Origin: Bacillus sp. es.034
GTDB lineage: Bacteria; Bacillota; Bacilli; Bacillales; Bacillaceae_B
Assembly: GCF_002563655.1 (NCBI RefSeq)
Contig: NZ_PDIY01000001.1
Location: forward strand, 605,001-669,000
Reading direction: 5' to 3'
Length of the DNA: 64,000 nucleotides
This document shows positions 17,928 through 26,554 of this stretch, piece by piece. Under the pieces are notes generated by a model. That model was not told where the DNA came from, made no database searches, and worked only from the letters and a program-made list of their open reading frames with translations. Each line of letters opens with the position of its first letter. Position 1 is the first letter of the stretch. A program made the translations under genes and the position numbers.

Positions 17928-18041
17928 ATATTAACATATTAATATTGATTGCGTCATTTCGGGGTCTGATTGCGTCATTTTTCGGATAATTGCGTCGTTT
18001 TTTAATTTATTGCGTCATTTCAGGTGGTAATTGCGTATTTT
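17928..18041. repeat. Five phased TTGCGTC boxes upstream of the NERD gene
   Basis: TTGCGTC (last copy TTGCGTA) starts at 17949, 17970, 17990, 18010 and 18031, so the period is 20-21 bp, two turns of B-DNA. Each is followed by ATTT or GTTT, while the linkers differ. A near-palindrome AATATTAAC/ATATTAATATT sits at 17928-17947 between the array and the gene. The layout is like a multi-site operator. Confidence 0.75.
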
Positions 18042-18105
18042 TACATAAATTGGAACAAATCACTCTCCGTCGATCACTACCCCCACTTCCAACAACCCCC
18101 CCCAA

Positions 18106-18140
18106 CAAAAAAACACGACAACCCCTAAAGGTCGTCGTGT
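18106..18140 (-). terminator. Rho-independent terminator of cshA
   Basis: Minus strand stem ACACGACGACC, loop TTTAG, GGGTTGTCGTGT, then TTTTTTT. Confidence 0.9.
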
Positions 18141-18152
18141 CCTATTATCTAA

Positions 18153-19673
18153 TCAAGAATTGTTATAAGATTTACGCTTGCTTGAAGATTGTGGTCTGCC
18201 GCCGCCAGTACGGTTGCGGTCTCCGCCACGGCTTCCGCCTCCGCGATTTCCACCGCCGCTGCGTGAAGAAGATCCACCGCGACTTCCGCTGCGAGCTCCA
18301 CCTTTGTATCCACCGCCGCGATTTCCGCCGCCACGATTTCCGCCGCCTCTTGATGGTAATGGGCGTTCTTCCGTGATTTCTACAGGAGTAGTATCCGGCT
18401 CTTTGGTCAATACACGAATCGCTGCAGCTACTGCTTGCACAGGATCGTGATCTCCAAGGAATTCTTCTGCTAATTGATAGTAATCTTTAAGATCGCTTTC
18501 CTTCGCAGCTTCAACCAGCTTCTCAAGTGCCATGCGTTGCTGACCTTCAAGTGCTTCGTTTAAGCTAGGCGGCTTAAGGGCCGTCATTTTCTTCTTCGTT
18601 GTTTGTTCAACGATCTTCAGGTAACCCATTTCTCTTGGTGTAACAAAAGTGATGGACATACCTTTCTTCCCTGCACGACCTGTACGTCCGATACGGTGAA
18701 CGTAGCTTTCAGGGTCTTGAGGAATATCAAAATTGTAAACATGCGTTACGCCTGAGATATCTAATCCACGGGCAGCAACGTCTGTTGCGATCAGGATATC
18801 GATGCGTCCTTCTTTGAACTTCTTAAGGACCGTCATACGACGGGCTTGAGAAAGATCTCCGTGAATACCTTCTGCAAGGTAGCCGCGGATGCTAAGAGCA
18901 CGCGCTAATTCGTCTACTCTGCGTTTTGTACGACCGAATACAATCGCAAGTTCCGGTGATTGTACGTCGATTAAACGTGAAAGTGTATCGAATTTTTCTT
19001 TTTCGCTGACTTTAGTGAAGTATTGTTCGATATTTGATACCGTTACTTCTTTTGATTTCACCTTGATGACTTCCGGCTCTGTCATGAAACGGTTCGCAAT
19101 GCGGCGGATCGGATCCGGCATTGTGGCAGAGAATAGAAGTGTTTGTCTTGTACTTGGTACAGTCTCAAGGATGCTTTCGATGTCTTCGATGAAGCCCATG
19201 TTCAGCATTTCGTCTGCTTCGTCAAGTACTAATGTTTCAACATTTTCAAGGTTGAGTGTTTTACGTTTGATATGGTCAAGTAGACGACCTGGTGTACCAA
19301 CGATGATATGAGGGTTCTTTTTCATCGCGCGGATTTGACGCTGGATGTCCTGACCTCCATATACGGATAATACGCGGGCACGCTTGTCAGCTCCGATACG
19401 GTATAACTCTTCAGAAACCTGGATTGCAAGTTCACGGGTTGGCGCAATGATAAGAGCCTGGACTTTAGGGTTCTTGACATCGATCTTCTCGATCATCGGA
19501 ATACCGAATGCTGTCGTTTTCCCTGTTCCTGTTTGTGCCTGGCCGATGATATCCTTACCTTCTAAACCGACTGGAATCGTACTTGCCTGAATTGGTGTTG
19601 CTTCTTCAAAGCCCATACGTTTGATTGATTTCAACGTAGATGCGCTTAAGTTTAAATCTGCAAACTTAGTCAA
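18153..19673 (-). CDS. cshA: DEAD-box RNA helicase CshA
   Basis: The 506-residue helicase shows the Q motif (GFEEATPIQ), Walker A (AQTGTGKT), PTRELA, DEAD box, SAT, and [10 protein letters not shown] in order, followed by a C-terminal tail rich in RGG/GGG repeats (about 445-500) that binds RNA. CshA is a component of the RNA degradosome and helps at low temperature. The TTG start at 19673 follows AAAGGAG at 9 bp and matches where the homology starts; the ATG at 19715 lies upstream of that site. A promoter at 19886-19914 implies an untranslated leader of about 200 nt. Confidence 0.95.
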   Translation of the reverse strand: MTKFADLNLSASTLKSIKRMGFEEATPIQASTIPVGLEGKDIIGQAQTGTGKTTAFGIPMIEKIDVKNPKVQALIIAPTRELAIQVSEELYRIGADKRARVLSVYGGQDIQRQIRAMKKNPHIIVGTPGRLLDHIKRKTLNLENVETLVLDEADEMLNMGFIEDIESILETVPSTRQTLLFSATMPDPIRRIANRFMTEPEVIKVKSKEVTVSNIEQYFTKVSEKEKFDTLSRLIDVQSPELAIVFGRTKRRVDELARALSIRGYLAEGIHGDLSQARRMTVLKKFKEGRIDILIATDVAARGLDISGVTHVYNFDIPQDPESYVHRIGRTGRAGKKGMSITFVTPREMGYLKIVEQTTKKKMTALKPPSLNEALEGQQRMALEKLVEAAKESDLKDYYQLAEEFLGDHDPVQAVAAAIRVLTKEPDTTPVEITEERPLPSRGGGNRGGGNRGGGYKGGARSGSRGGSSSRSGGGNRGGGSRGGDRNRTGGGRPQSSSKRKSYNNS

Positions 19674-19885
19674 TGTTACATTCTCCTTTAATTTACATCT
19701 TTTATAACTAATCAATATCTGATTATATTTTTAGGTCGGAACGAAATCTTACCCACCGAAAGACTTCGGTATCTAATCTAAAACCGTCTATATGAGATGT
19801 TTAGTTTTATGTTTGGTACAAAAAAATACACCCTTCAAAATAGAAGAGCTAGCACGTCCAACAAATTAAGAACTATGTTGTAGTT

Positions 19886-19914
19886 ATGTTACCACTTCTA
19901 GAAATGAATTTCAA
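19886..19914 (-). promoter_or_regulatory. SigA promoter of cshA
   Basis: Minus strand TTGAAA (19909-19914), 17-bp spacer, TAACAT (19886-19891). It lies just beyond the 3' end of the esterase gene, 213 bp before the cshA start. Confidence 0.65.
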
Positions 19915-19934
19915 TCTAATGTCAAATAGTCAAT

Positions 19935-20624
19935 CTATTCAATTTGAAGGAATTGGTAGATCTTATCAAAAAGTTCGTGCTTATCTTGGCTGTGACATAT
20001 CAAGTGTTTGGCTTCAGGGGAATAAAATAGGTTTTTCTTCTTTGAGGAAATAGTCTCATATATATATTTCGCAGCTTTAGGGGGGACTATTCCATCATTA
20101 TTTCCTTGGGCGATAAAGGTTGGGATGTTTACCTCCCGAAGGAGCGGACGAGCAATACGGACGACTTTCCTGAATTCGTATGTGGACAGGATCGGGGTTT
20201 TGGTCACTTTGAATCTGTACCGTTTGTACAGCTCGTTTTCCAGTATATTCCCCTTCATTCCTTCTTTGATCAAATTTCCAATATCTTTCAGTAACTGCTT
20301 GGCATTTATATAGTAGGCCGCCGCACTTAACAGGACGAGCTTATCTACATCATATTTGACCGAAAGATACGAGGCAATCAATCCGCCCATTGAGAATCCG
20401 ATTACGTACACTTCGTCACATGTGTCCAAGAGGGTTTTCAGCTCGGACTCGGCATGTTCGATCCACTCGATATGCTTAATCCCTTTCAGTTCGAGGGTTT
20501 CCCCATGACCCGGAAGAGTCGGCACGACGATTTTCCAATCGGTTCTGTCCTGGAGGAATTCAGCCAGGGGTTCCACTTCAAACGGACTCCCTGTGAAGCC
20601 ATGGATTAATAAACAACCGATCAT
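19935..20624 (-). CDS. Alpha/beta-hydrolase, carboxylesterase family
   Basis: This 229-residue protein has an oxyanion-hole motif (LLIHGFTGSP) and the nucleophile elbow GFSMGG with Ser78; late Asp (QGNNDGIVPP) and His (EAKHLICH) complete the triad. It resembles Est30/YvaK-type monoglyceride esterases. It lies between murF and cshA, so it is an insertion relative to B. subtilis order. GAGGGG precedes the ATG. Confidence 0.9.
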   Translation of the reverse strand: MIGCLLIHGFTGSPFEVEPLAEFLQDRTDWKIVVPTLPGHGETLELKGIKHIEWIEHAESELKTLLDTCDEVYVIGFSMGGLIASYLSVKYDVDKLVLLSAAAYYINAKQLLKDIGNLIKEGMKGNILENELYKRYRFKVTKTPILSTYEFRKVVRIARPLLREVNIPTFIAQGNNDGIVPPKAAKYIYETISSKKKNLFYSPEAKHLICHSQDKHELFDKIYQFLQIE

Positions 20625-20711
20625 GTTATCCCCTCTTACTTATTAAAAGGTAGGGAGCGAGCCACTCTCCCAGCTTAAGCTCATTTTGCTCATTTCTATG
20701 AAGGTTTAAAC

Positions 20712-22088
20712 TTATGCCTTTAATCCTTCAATGATTTCTTCCAGTTTCATTCCTCTGGAAGCCTTAAACAGAATCAATTCATCCCCTTTGATTAAGGAAG
20801 ACAGTTCATTTGTCAGACTCTCTTTATCCGTAAAAGAGTGAACGCGCTCTTCAGGGAAATTCTCGAGTGCCCCTTTTGCGATGAACGTTCCAAGCTGTCC
20901 AAACGCAAACACCTGCTGGACCTTTTCCTGATCGATCAAGCGTCCGATTTCTTGATGGAATTCTTCTTCGTCATCTCCAAGTTCGAGCATATCACCCAGG
21001 ACGAGGATTTTTGTACGGAATCCTTCGAGCTCTGATACAAGTCCGATGGCCGCTTTCATGGAAGTGGGGCTCGCATTATAGGCATCGTTGATGATGCTTT
21101 CGCCTTTCTTCCCTTCCACCATTTCCATCCTCATCTGAGTCAGCTTCAATGATTGAAGGCCTTCTTTCATCTCCTCTACGCTCAGTCCGAAATGACGGGC
21201 GATCAGGATACCGGCCAGGGCGTTATGGATATTATGCTGACCCAAGACAGGCAGGAAGAACGTATCGCCTTCAGCGACAGAAGTTTCAAAATAACTTCCT
21301 TGATTGTTCATTTCGATCTTTGTCGGGTAGATATTATTGGCTTCGCTTCTGCCGAATGTCTCCATATGCTTCAGGTCGAGTCCCTTCACACCATCCTGCA
21401 GGAGAGGCTCATCTCCGTAGTAGGCAAACAGACCATCCGGCTTCAGACCCTTTACAATTTCGAGCTTAGCTTTGGCGATACCTTCCCGTGAACCAAGATC
21501 CTGAAGATGGGATTCCCCGATGTTCGTGATGATGGCAGCATCAGGCTGAGAAATGTTAGATAGGAGTTCGATCTCACCAAATCCGCTCATCCCCATTTCA
21601 AGCACAGCCACTTCCGAATCCTGGGGCAGGGAAAGGATCGTTAACGGAAGGCCGATATGGTTATTATAATTCCCCTGTGTTTTATGCACACGGTACTTTA
21701 CAGATAATAGATTGGCCACAATATCCTTGGTGGTTGTTTTCCCATTGCTTCCTGTAATACCGATTACCTTTAGATCCAGCTCATGGCGATACTTGTTCGC
21801 TAAAGCCTGAAGGGCAAGGAGTGGATCTTCCACCACGATCACAGGTATGTCCTCAGGGGGATTAGGGACATTCACATCCCATAGTGCTGCAGAGGCTCCA
21901 TTTTCAATCGCCTGGCGGGCAAACTGGTGACCGTCCACATTCTCCCCCTTAAAAGGAACAAACAAATTGCCGTCTTCAATTTTTCTTGTATCGATGGAAA
22001 CACCTTTTACGACCACTGAATCAAATGCAGAAAGGTCATTTTTCACATCAAGCATGGTACATATCTCTCTAATCGTCTTCTCGAACAT
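20712..22088 (-). CDS. murF: UDP-N-acetylmuramoyl-tripeptide--D-alanyl-D-alanine ligase
   Basis: Mur ligase of 458 residues adding D-Ala-D-Ala to the UDP-MurNAc-tripeptide. The ATP loop GITGSNGKTTTKD, the central domain motif (LEMGMSGFGEIELLS) and the C-terminal DAYNASPTSM motif are visible. I set the start at 22088 because AAAGGAG precedes it at 8 bp, while the ATG at 22109 would include that site. It follows ddl, which makes its substrate. Confidence 0.96.
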   Translation of the reverse strand: MFEKTIREICTMLDVKNDLSAFDSVVVKGVSIDTRKIEDGNLFVPFKGENVDGHQFARQAIENGASAALWDVNVPNPPEDIPVIVVEDPLLALQALANKYRHELDLKVIGITGSNGKTTTKDIVANLLSVKYRVHKTQGNYNNHIGLPLTILSLPQDSEVAVLEMGMSGFGEIELLSNISQPDAAIITNIGESHLQDLGSREGIAKAKLEIVKGLKPDGLFAYYGDEPLLQDGVKGLDLKHMETFGRSEANNIYPTKIEMNNQGSYFETSVAEGDTFFLPVLGQHNIHNALAGILIARHFGLSVEEMKEGLQSLKLTQMRMEMVEGKKGESIINDAYNASPTSMKAAIGLVSELEGFRTKILVLGDMLELGDDEEEFHQEIGRLIDQEKVQQVFAFGQLGTFIAKGALENFPEERVHSFTDKESLTNELSSLIKGDELILFKASRGMKLEEIIEGLKA

Positions 22089-22128
22089 TCGTTTTCTCCT
22101 TTTACTCATTATTCATCAAAACAGACCA

Positions 22129-22157
22129 GGGACTCACCTCTAGATGTGGTCAGTCCC
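22129..22157 (-). promoter_or_regulatory. Intercistronic hairpin between ddl and murF
   Basis: Minus strand GGGACTGACC and GGTGAGTCCC form a 10-bp stem with one mismatch, followed only by TGGTCTGTTTTG. It may be a weak terminator or an mRNA processing/stability element that sets the ddl:murF ratio; this is inference. Confidence 0.4.
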
Positions 22158-22164
22158 AAGTTGT

Positions 22165-23235
22165 TTACATCGTATGTTTAATCGTTTGTTTGTCTTGATA
22201 GCGTTCCAAGCCAAGCTCCACGAGTTTCCCGATCAGGGTAGGATAATCAACGCCAGTGTGCTTCCAGAGAAGCGGGAACATACTGTACGGTGTGAAACCT
22301 GGCATCGTGTTCACTTCGTTCATGTAAATCCGGCCGTCTTCCGTCAAGAAGAAGTCTGCACGTACAAGTCCTGAACAATCAAGGGCTTTGTATGACTGAA
22401 TGGCAATTTCCTTCATTTCATTGTAGATGCCGCCTTCTACTTCTGCAGGGATGATGAGGGCCGTATCCCCATCTTCATATTTGGCTTTATAATCGTAGAA
22501 ATCTTTCTTAGGTACGATCTCACCTGCCACGGAGCATTCCGGCTGATCGTTGCCAAGGACGCCAAGCTCGATTTCCCGGGCCTTCACGCCTTCCTCAATG
22601 ATGATCTTACGGTCGAATTGGAACGCTTCTGAGAAGGCAGCCGCTAATTCCTCACGGGACGTACACTTGCTGATCCCGACAGATGAGCCTAAGTTGGCAG
22701 GTTTCACGAAGCATGGATAACCAATCTCTTCTTCTACCTGTTTATAGGCAGATTCCGGGTTCCCCTTCCACGTACTGCGGATGAACCACGTGTAGTTGAC
22801 TTGAGGAATGCCAGCCTGCGCAAATAGATTCTTCATGATGACTTTATCCATTCCGGCAGATGAAGCAAGGACCCCGTTCCCTACGTATGGAAGATTCAAC
22901 AGCTCAAGCATGCCTTGAACCGTACCGTCTTCACCATTCGGTCCGTGAAGTAATGGGAAGATCATGTCATATCCTTCAGACTCAGAAGGAGCGATGGACG
23001 TACTCAACGCATTGGGAGCGATCTCTTCACCGTGCTTAAACTGCAATGCTTTTACATCTTCAACAGGGGCATTCAATTGTGGTCCTTTAATCCAATTACC
23101 TTCCATCGAAATAAAGATAGGGTGGATTTCATATTTATTTAAGTCCAGGGCACCGATCACGGCCTTGGCTGTTTGCAAGGAAACATTATGTTCAGCGGAT
23201 TTACCACCGTACAGTAAGCACAACTTCGTTTTCAT
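22165..23235 (-). CDS. ddl: D-alanine--D-alanine ligase
   Basis: ATP-grasp ligase of 356 residues. N-terminal [20 protein letters not shown] carries the family signature GGxSxEHxVS; later [13 protein letters not shown] and the metal-binding EVNTMPGFT are seen. The ATG at 23235 follows GGAGG at 11 bp; a TTG at 23253 would precede the site. It supplies D-Ala-D-Ala to murF, the next gene, and uses D-Ala from alr. Confidence 0.96.
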   Translation of the reverse strand: MKTKLCLLYGGKSAEHNVSLQTAKAVIGALDLNKYEIHPIFISMEGNWIKGPQLNAPVEDVKALQFKHGEEIAPNALSTSIAPSESEGYDMIFPLLHGPNGEDGTVQGMLELLNLPYVGNGVLASSAGMDKVIMKNLFAQAGIPQVNYTWFIRSTWKGNPESAYKQVEEEIGYPCFVKPANLGSSVGISKCTSREELAAAFSEAFQFDRKIIIEEGVKAREIELGVLGNDQPECSVAGEIVPKKDFYDYKAKYEDGDTALIIPAEVEGGIYNEMKEIAIQSYKALDCSGLVRADFFLTEDGRIYMNEVNTMPGFTPYSMFPLLWKHTGVDYPTLIGKLVELGLERYQDKQTIKHTM

Positions 23236-23463
23236 GTATTTCGTTACCTCCAATATTCACAATAGATGTTTCTATTTTATCACTTTCACCGGAAAGGGAA
23301 AGAATGATTCCTTTGGAAAATAAAAATTACCACATTTGTCTTGATTCAAATGGCATTCAGATCATGCCCCATTATATATGTATGCAAACGAAAACCAGTC
23401 CGGCGACAGTTCTTTCAATTATTATTCAGAATAAACTTAAGATTTCGCCTATTTTAAAAGCTA

Positions 23464-23492
23464 TTAAGTTATCACTCTATTAGGTGTATAAT
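23464..23492 (+). promoter_or_regulatory. SigA promoter of the symporter gene
   Basis: TTAAGT (23464-23469), 17-bp spacer, TATAAT (23487-23492), about 43 bp before the ATG at 23535. The preceding 23236-23463 holds nothing else I can recognise. Confidence 0.6.
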
Positions 23493-23534
23493 CCTCGTAT
23501 TAAAAACATTTGTACTTTCGAGGAGGACACCCAG

Positions 23535-24722
23535 ATGAGAAAGTTCGGTTTACTGCCTAAGATCCTTTTAGGTATTGCGTTAGGTATTGTCATTGGAGCA
23601 TATGCACCAGAATGGTTTGTCAAAATCTTTGCTACATTCAATGGACTATTCGGTAATTTCCTTGGATTTGCGATTCCATTGATCATCATCGGCTTCATCG
23701 CTCCGGGGATTGGCTCCATGGGTAAAGGGGCAGGAAAACTTCTCGGATTGACCACTGCCCTTGCGTATGGTTCCACCGTGTTAGCCGGTTTACTCGCCTT
23801 TACGGTTGCAAAGTCTATTTACCCAACTTTACTCGCGAATCAAACGTCCCAATCATTTGAAAATCCAGAAGAAGCTCTTCTCAAAGGGTTCTTCACAGTG
23901 GACATGCCTCCGATCATGGGTGTGATGTCGGCACTTCTCATCGCGTTCACCATTGGACTGGGAATGGCCGCCATTAAAGGGGATACCCTTCAAAAAGGGA
24001 TGGATGAATTCAGAAACATCGTGGAACTCGTCATTGAAAAGATCATCATTCCACTTTTACCGATTCATATCCTTGGGATTTTTGCCAATATGACACAAGG
24101 TGGACAAGTGAGTGCCATCATGTCTGTATTCGCGAAAGTATTTATCATGATCATTCTTTTACATCTTGTCTTTTTAGTCGTTCAATATACAGCCGCCGGT
24201 ACACTGAGAAAGCAAAATCCACTTTCCATGATGAAAGGGATGCTCCCTGCTTATTTCACGGCACTTGGAACACAGTCATCGGCGTCAACGATTCCCGTCA
24301 CCCTTGAACGTTCCAAGAAAATCGGTTCAAGAGAACGGATTGCAGACTTCTCTGTCCCGCTTCTTGCCACCATTCATTTATCAGGCAGCACCATCACACT
24401 CGTCAGCTGCGCCATGGCCGTCATGTTCATCCAGGGTGAAGCACTGCAATTCACTCAGCTGTTCCCGTTCATTTTGATGCTCGGCATCACGATGATTGCA
24501 GCACCTGGTGTGCCCGGGGGAGCCGTCATGGCAGCCCTTGGATTACTTGAAACGATGCTTGGATTCGGTCCGACTATGACGTCTCTCATGATTGCCCTTT
24601 ACCTTGCACAGGACAGCTTCGGAACTGCCTGCAACGTAACAGGAGACGGTGCCATCACATCCATCGTCGACAAACTGACCCAAAAGAAAAAAGCACGGGT
24701 CTCCTCAATCAAAGCAAGCTAA
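23535..24722 (+). CDS. Dicarboxylate/amino acid:cation symporter (DAACS family)
   Basis: The 395-residue membrane protein has about eight hydrophobic segments and the glutamate-transporter pattern: a serine-rich re-entrant region (GTQSSASTIPVTLE), a threonine/glycine-rich loop (GITMIAAPGVPGGAVMAALG) and a late TM (ALYLAQDSFGTACNVTGDGA). It likely imports an acidic amino acid or dicarboxylate with Na+ or H+; the substrate cannot be read from sequence. Start chosen after GAGGAGG. Confidence 0.9.
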   Translation: MRKFGLLPKILLGIALGIVIGAYAPEWFVKIFATFNGLFGNFLGFAIPLIIIGFIAPGIGSMGKGAGKLLGLTTALAYGSTVLAGLLAFTVAKSIYPTLLANQTSQSFENPEEALLKGFFTVDMPPIMGVMSALLIAFTIGLGMAAIKGDTLQKGMDEFRNIVELVIEKIIIPLLPIHILGIFANMTQGGQVSAIMSVFAKVFIMIILLHLVFLVVQYTAAGTLRKQNPLSMMKGMLPAYFTALGTQSSASTIPVTLERSKKIGSRERIADFSVPLLATIHLSGSTITLVSCAMAVMFIQGEALQFTQLFPFILMLGITMIAAPGVPGGAVMAALGLLETMLGFGPTMTSLMIALYLAQDSFGTACNVTGDGAITSIVDKLTQKKKARVSSIKAS

Positions 24723-24728
24723 CCAAAC

Positions 24729-24770
24729 AGAGGTCCGTCCCTCACTTCAGAGGGACGGACCTCTGTTTTT
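24729..24770 (+). terminator. Terminator built from the GGTCCGTCCCTC repeat
   Basis: Stem AGAGGTCCGTCCCTC, loop ACTTCA, GAGGGACGGACCTCT, then GTTTTT. The arm sequence recurs elsewhere in the window (42174 and 52140). Confidence 0.9.
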
Positions 24771-24844
24771 CATCGTCTATTCTGATTATTTCGTATATTT
24801 TCTGTATAATGGAATTAGTAACACAATAAAGGAGTGCTCATAAA

Positions 24845-25396
24845 TTGAAATTTACCGGTCAGCGTGTAACACTTAGAAAAATAGAAGAGAGAGACCTTCC
24901 CCGTCTTTGGGACTATATTTACGGAGATCCTTCCCCCGAGTGGAAAAAATGGGACGCCCCTTATTTTAAACATACGTACGTCCCCTTTGAGGAGTATATG
25001 GAATCATCCATCAGAAATAAAAGTCGCAGCGATGAGTTCCAACGGGTCATCGAGGTCGATGGTACCATCATCGGAACCGTCGGATACTATTGGGATTACG
25101 AGCCCACCAGGTGGCTTGAAGCGGGAATCGTCATTTACGATCCTGCATACTGGAATGGTGGATACGGAACCGAAGCCTTATCCCTATGGGTCGATCACCT
25201 CTTTACGACGAAGGAAATCGGACGGGTCGGCATCACGACGTGGTCAGGGAATGAACGGATGATGAAGGCCGCAGAGAAAATCGGGATGCAGCTTGAAGGA
25301 CGGATGAGAAAATGCCGTTACTACAATGGTGTTTATTATGACTCCATCCGCATGGGCATGATCAGGGAAGAATGGGAAGAAAAGCGCTCTCTCTAA
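24845..25396 (+). CDS. GNAT-family N-acetyltransferase (RimJ/RimL type)
   Basis: 183 residues with an N-terminal VTLRKIEERDLPRLWDYI and an acetyl-CoA binding region (WNGGYGTEALSLWVDHLF) typical of RimJ/RimL-like GNAT enzymes. The substrate is unknown. The start is TTG after AAAGGAGTG. It is followed 14 bp later by the FAD oxidoreductase, with which it may be co-transcribed. Confidence 0.88.
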   Translation: MKFTGQRVTLRKIEERDLPRLWDYIYGDPSPEWKKWDAPYFKHTYVPFEEYMESSIRNKSRSDEFQRVIEVDGTIIGTVGYYWDYEPTRWLEAGIVIYDPAYWNGGYGTEALSLWVDHLFTTKEIGRVGITTWSGNERMMKAAEKIGMQLEGRMRKCRYYNGVYYDSIRMGMIREEWEEKRSL

Positions 25397-25410
25397 GAAG
25401 GAGTCCCACT

Positions 25411-26496
25411 ATGAAAACAATCATCTTAGTCGGTGGCGGACACAGCCACCTCCACTGCATAAAAAAGAGTCAACATCAAGAGGAAAACGTGAAATGGGTC
25501 CTCATTTCCCCTTCCCGTTATCAATATTATTCCGGAATGTTCTCCGGGTACACGGAAGGTATCTATTCATTGGAAGAAACCCGGATTGATTTAGAGAACT
25601 TGTGTAGAGATTCGGGCTGTGACTTTGTCGAAAGTACCGTTCTCTCCATCGATCCCGATCAGCAGCATCTGTTAACAGACAAAGGGGAGATCTTCACCTA
25701 CGACTTTGTTTCATTCGACATCGGCTCCCGTAATGATTCAATGGAGATCAAAGGCTTACATACACACAACCTGCCCATCAAACCAAATTACCGATTCCCC
25801 GAGCAAATCGGGAAACTGCAGAACAGCAGAAAAACCATTTTTATCGGGGGTGGTGCAGCAAGTATTGAAATGGCATTATCACTGAAAGCATGGAAGAGGG
25901 ACAAAGGATTCGACAATCATGCTGTTACTGTCGTCCACTCCTCCCCCCTATTAGAGAAAGCGGGTATCTTTTCGTCTAAAAAAATGTCGGATATCGCCCT
26001 TACAAAAGGCATTGACCTGCATAAAGGGCGTGTGACGAAAGTGGAGGGGTCCCAACTGTACACTGATCAAGGAGAGATCCTCGATTATGAAGAAGTGATT
26101 TTCTTAGGCGGACCTAAAGCACCTCCCCTATTCGGGAGCAGTGTATTGCCGACAGATGAACAAGGATATCTTCTCGTGAACAGCTACCTTCAATCAGTGG
26201 AATACCCAAACGTGTTCGGTACCGGTGATTGCGCTACCTTACAAGACTTTCCCGACGTCCCTAAAAACGGCGTAACAGCCGTCAGACAAGGGCCAGTCCT
26301 ATGGGAAAACCTGAACGGCGCCGCAGCCAATGGAAAAATCATTCCCTTTGAGCCCCAGAAGCGATATCTCGCCATCATGTCTATCGGGGATAAACGAGGC
26401 CTCTTAACCTACGGATCCTTTTCATTGGTCAGCGGCTGGGCGTGGCGGTTGAAGAATTGGATCGATCGGCGGTTTATAGGGAAATATGGAGAGTGA
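25411..26496 (+). CDS. FAD-dependent pyridine nucleotide-disulfide oxidoreductase, SelD-associated type
   Basis: The 361-residue protein begins TIILVGGGHSHLHCIKK, a Rossmann FAD site with the HSHLH signature that I associate with the oxidoreductase family often found fused or adjacent to selenophosphate synthase. A second GGGAASIEMA site binds NAD(P)H, and VFGTGDCATL is the late FAD motif. No redox CxxC pair is seen. No selD is present in the window, so the role is open. Start chosen after AGAAGGAG. Confidence 0.82.
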   Translation: MKTIILVGGGHSHLHCIKKSQHQEENVKWVLISPSRYQYYSGMFSGYTEGIYSLEETRIDLENLCRDSGCDFVESTVLSIDPDQQHLLTDKGEIFTYDFVSFDIGSRNDSMEIKGLHTHNLPIKPNYRFPEQIGKLQNSRKTIFIGGGAASIEMALSLKAWKRDKGFDNHAVTVVHSSPLLEKAGIFSSKKMSDIALTKGIDLHKGRVTKVEGSQLYTDQGEILDYEEVIFLGGPKAPPLFGSSVLPTDEQGYLLVNSYLQSVEYPNVFGTGDCATLQDFPDVPKNGVTAVRQGPVLWENLNGAAANGKIIPFEPQKRYLAIMSIGDKRGLLTYGSFSLVSGWAWRLKNWIDRRFIGKYGE

Positions 26497-26512
26497 GAGC
26501 GGCTTACCCAAC

Positions 26513-26545
26513 AAAAAAACACGACCGCCTCCCAGCAGTCGCGCT
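26513..26545 (-). terminator. Terminator of the seven-gene minus-strand cluster
   Basis: Minus strand CGCGACTGC, loop TGGGA, GGCGGTCGTG (with G-U pairs), then TTTTTTT. It closes the 33103-26555 transcript. Confidence 0.75.
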
Positions 26546-26554
26546 CTATACACT

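Noticed and set aside
18178..18450. Proline-rich 90-codon ORF on the plus strand
   Set aside because: It mirrors the Gly/Arg-rich C-terminal tail of cshA; a shadow frame.
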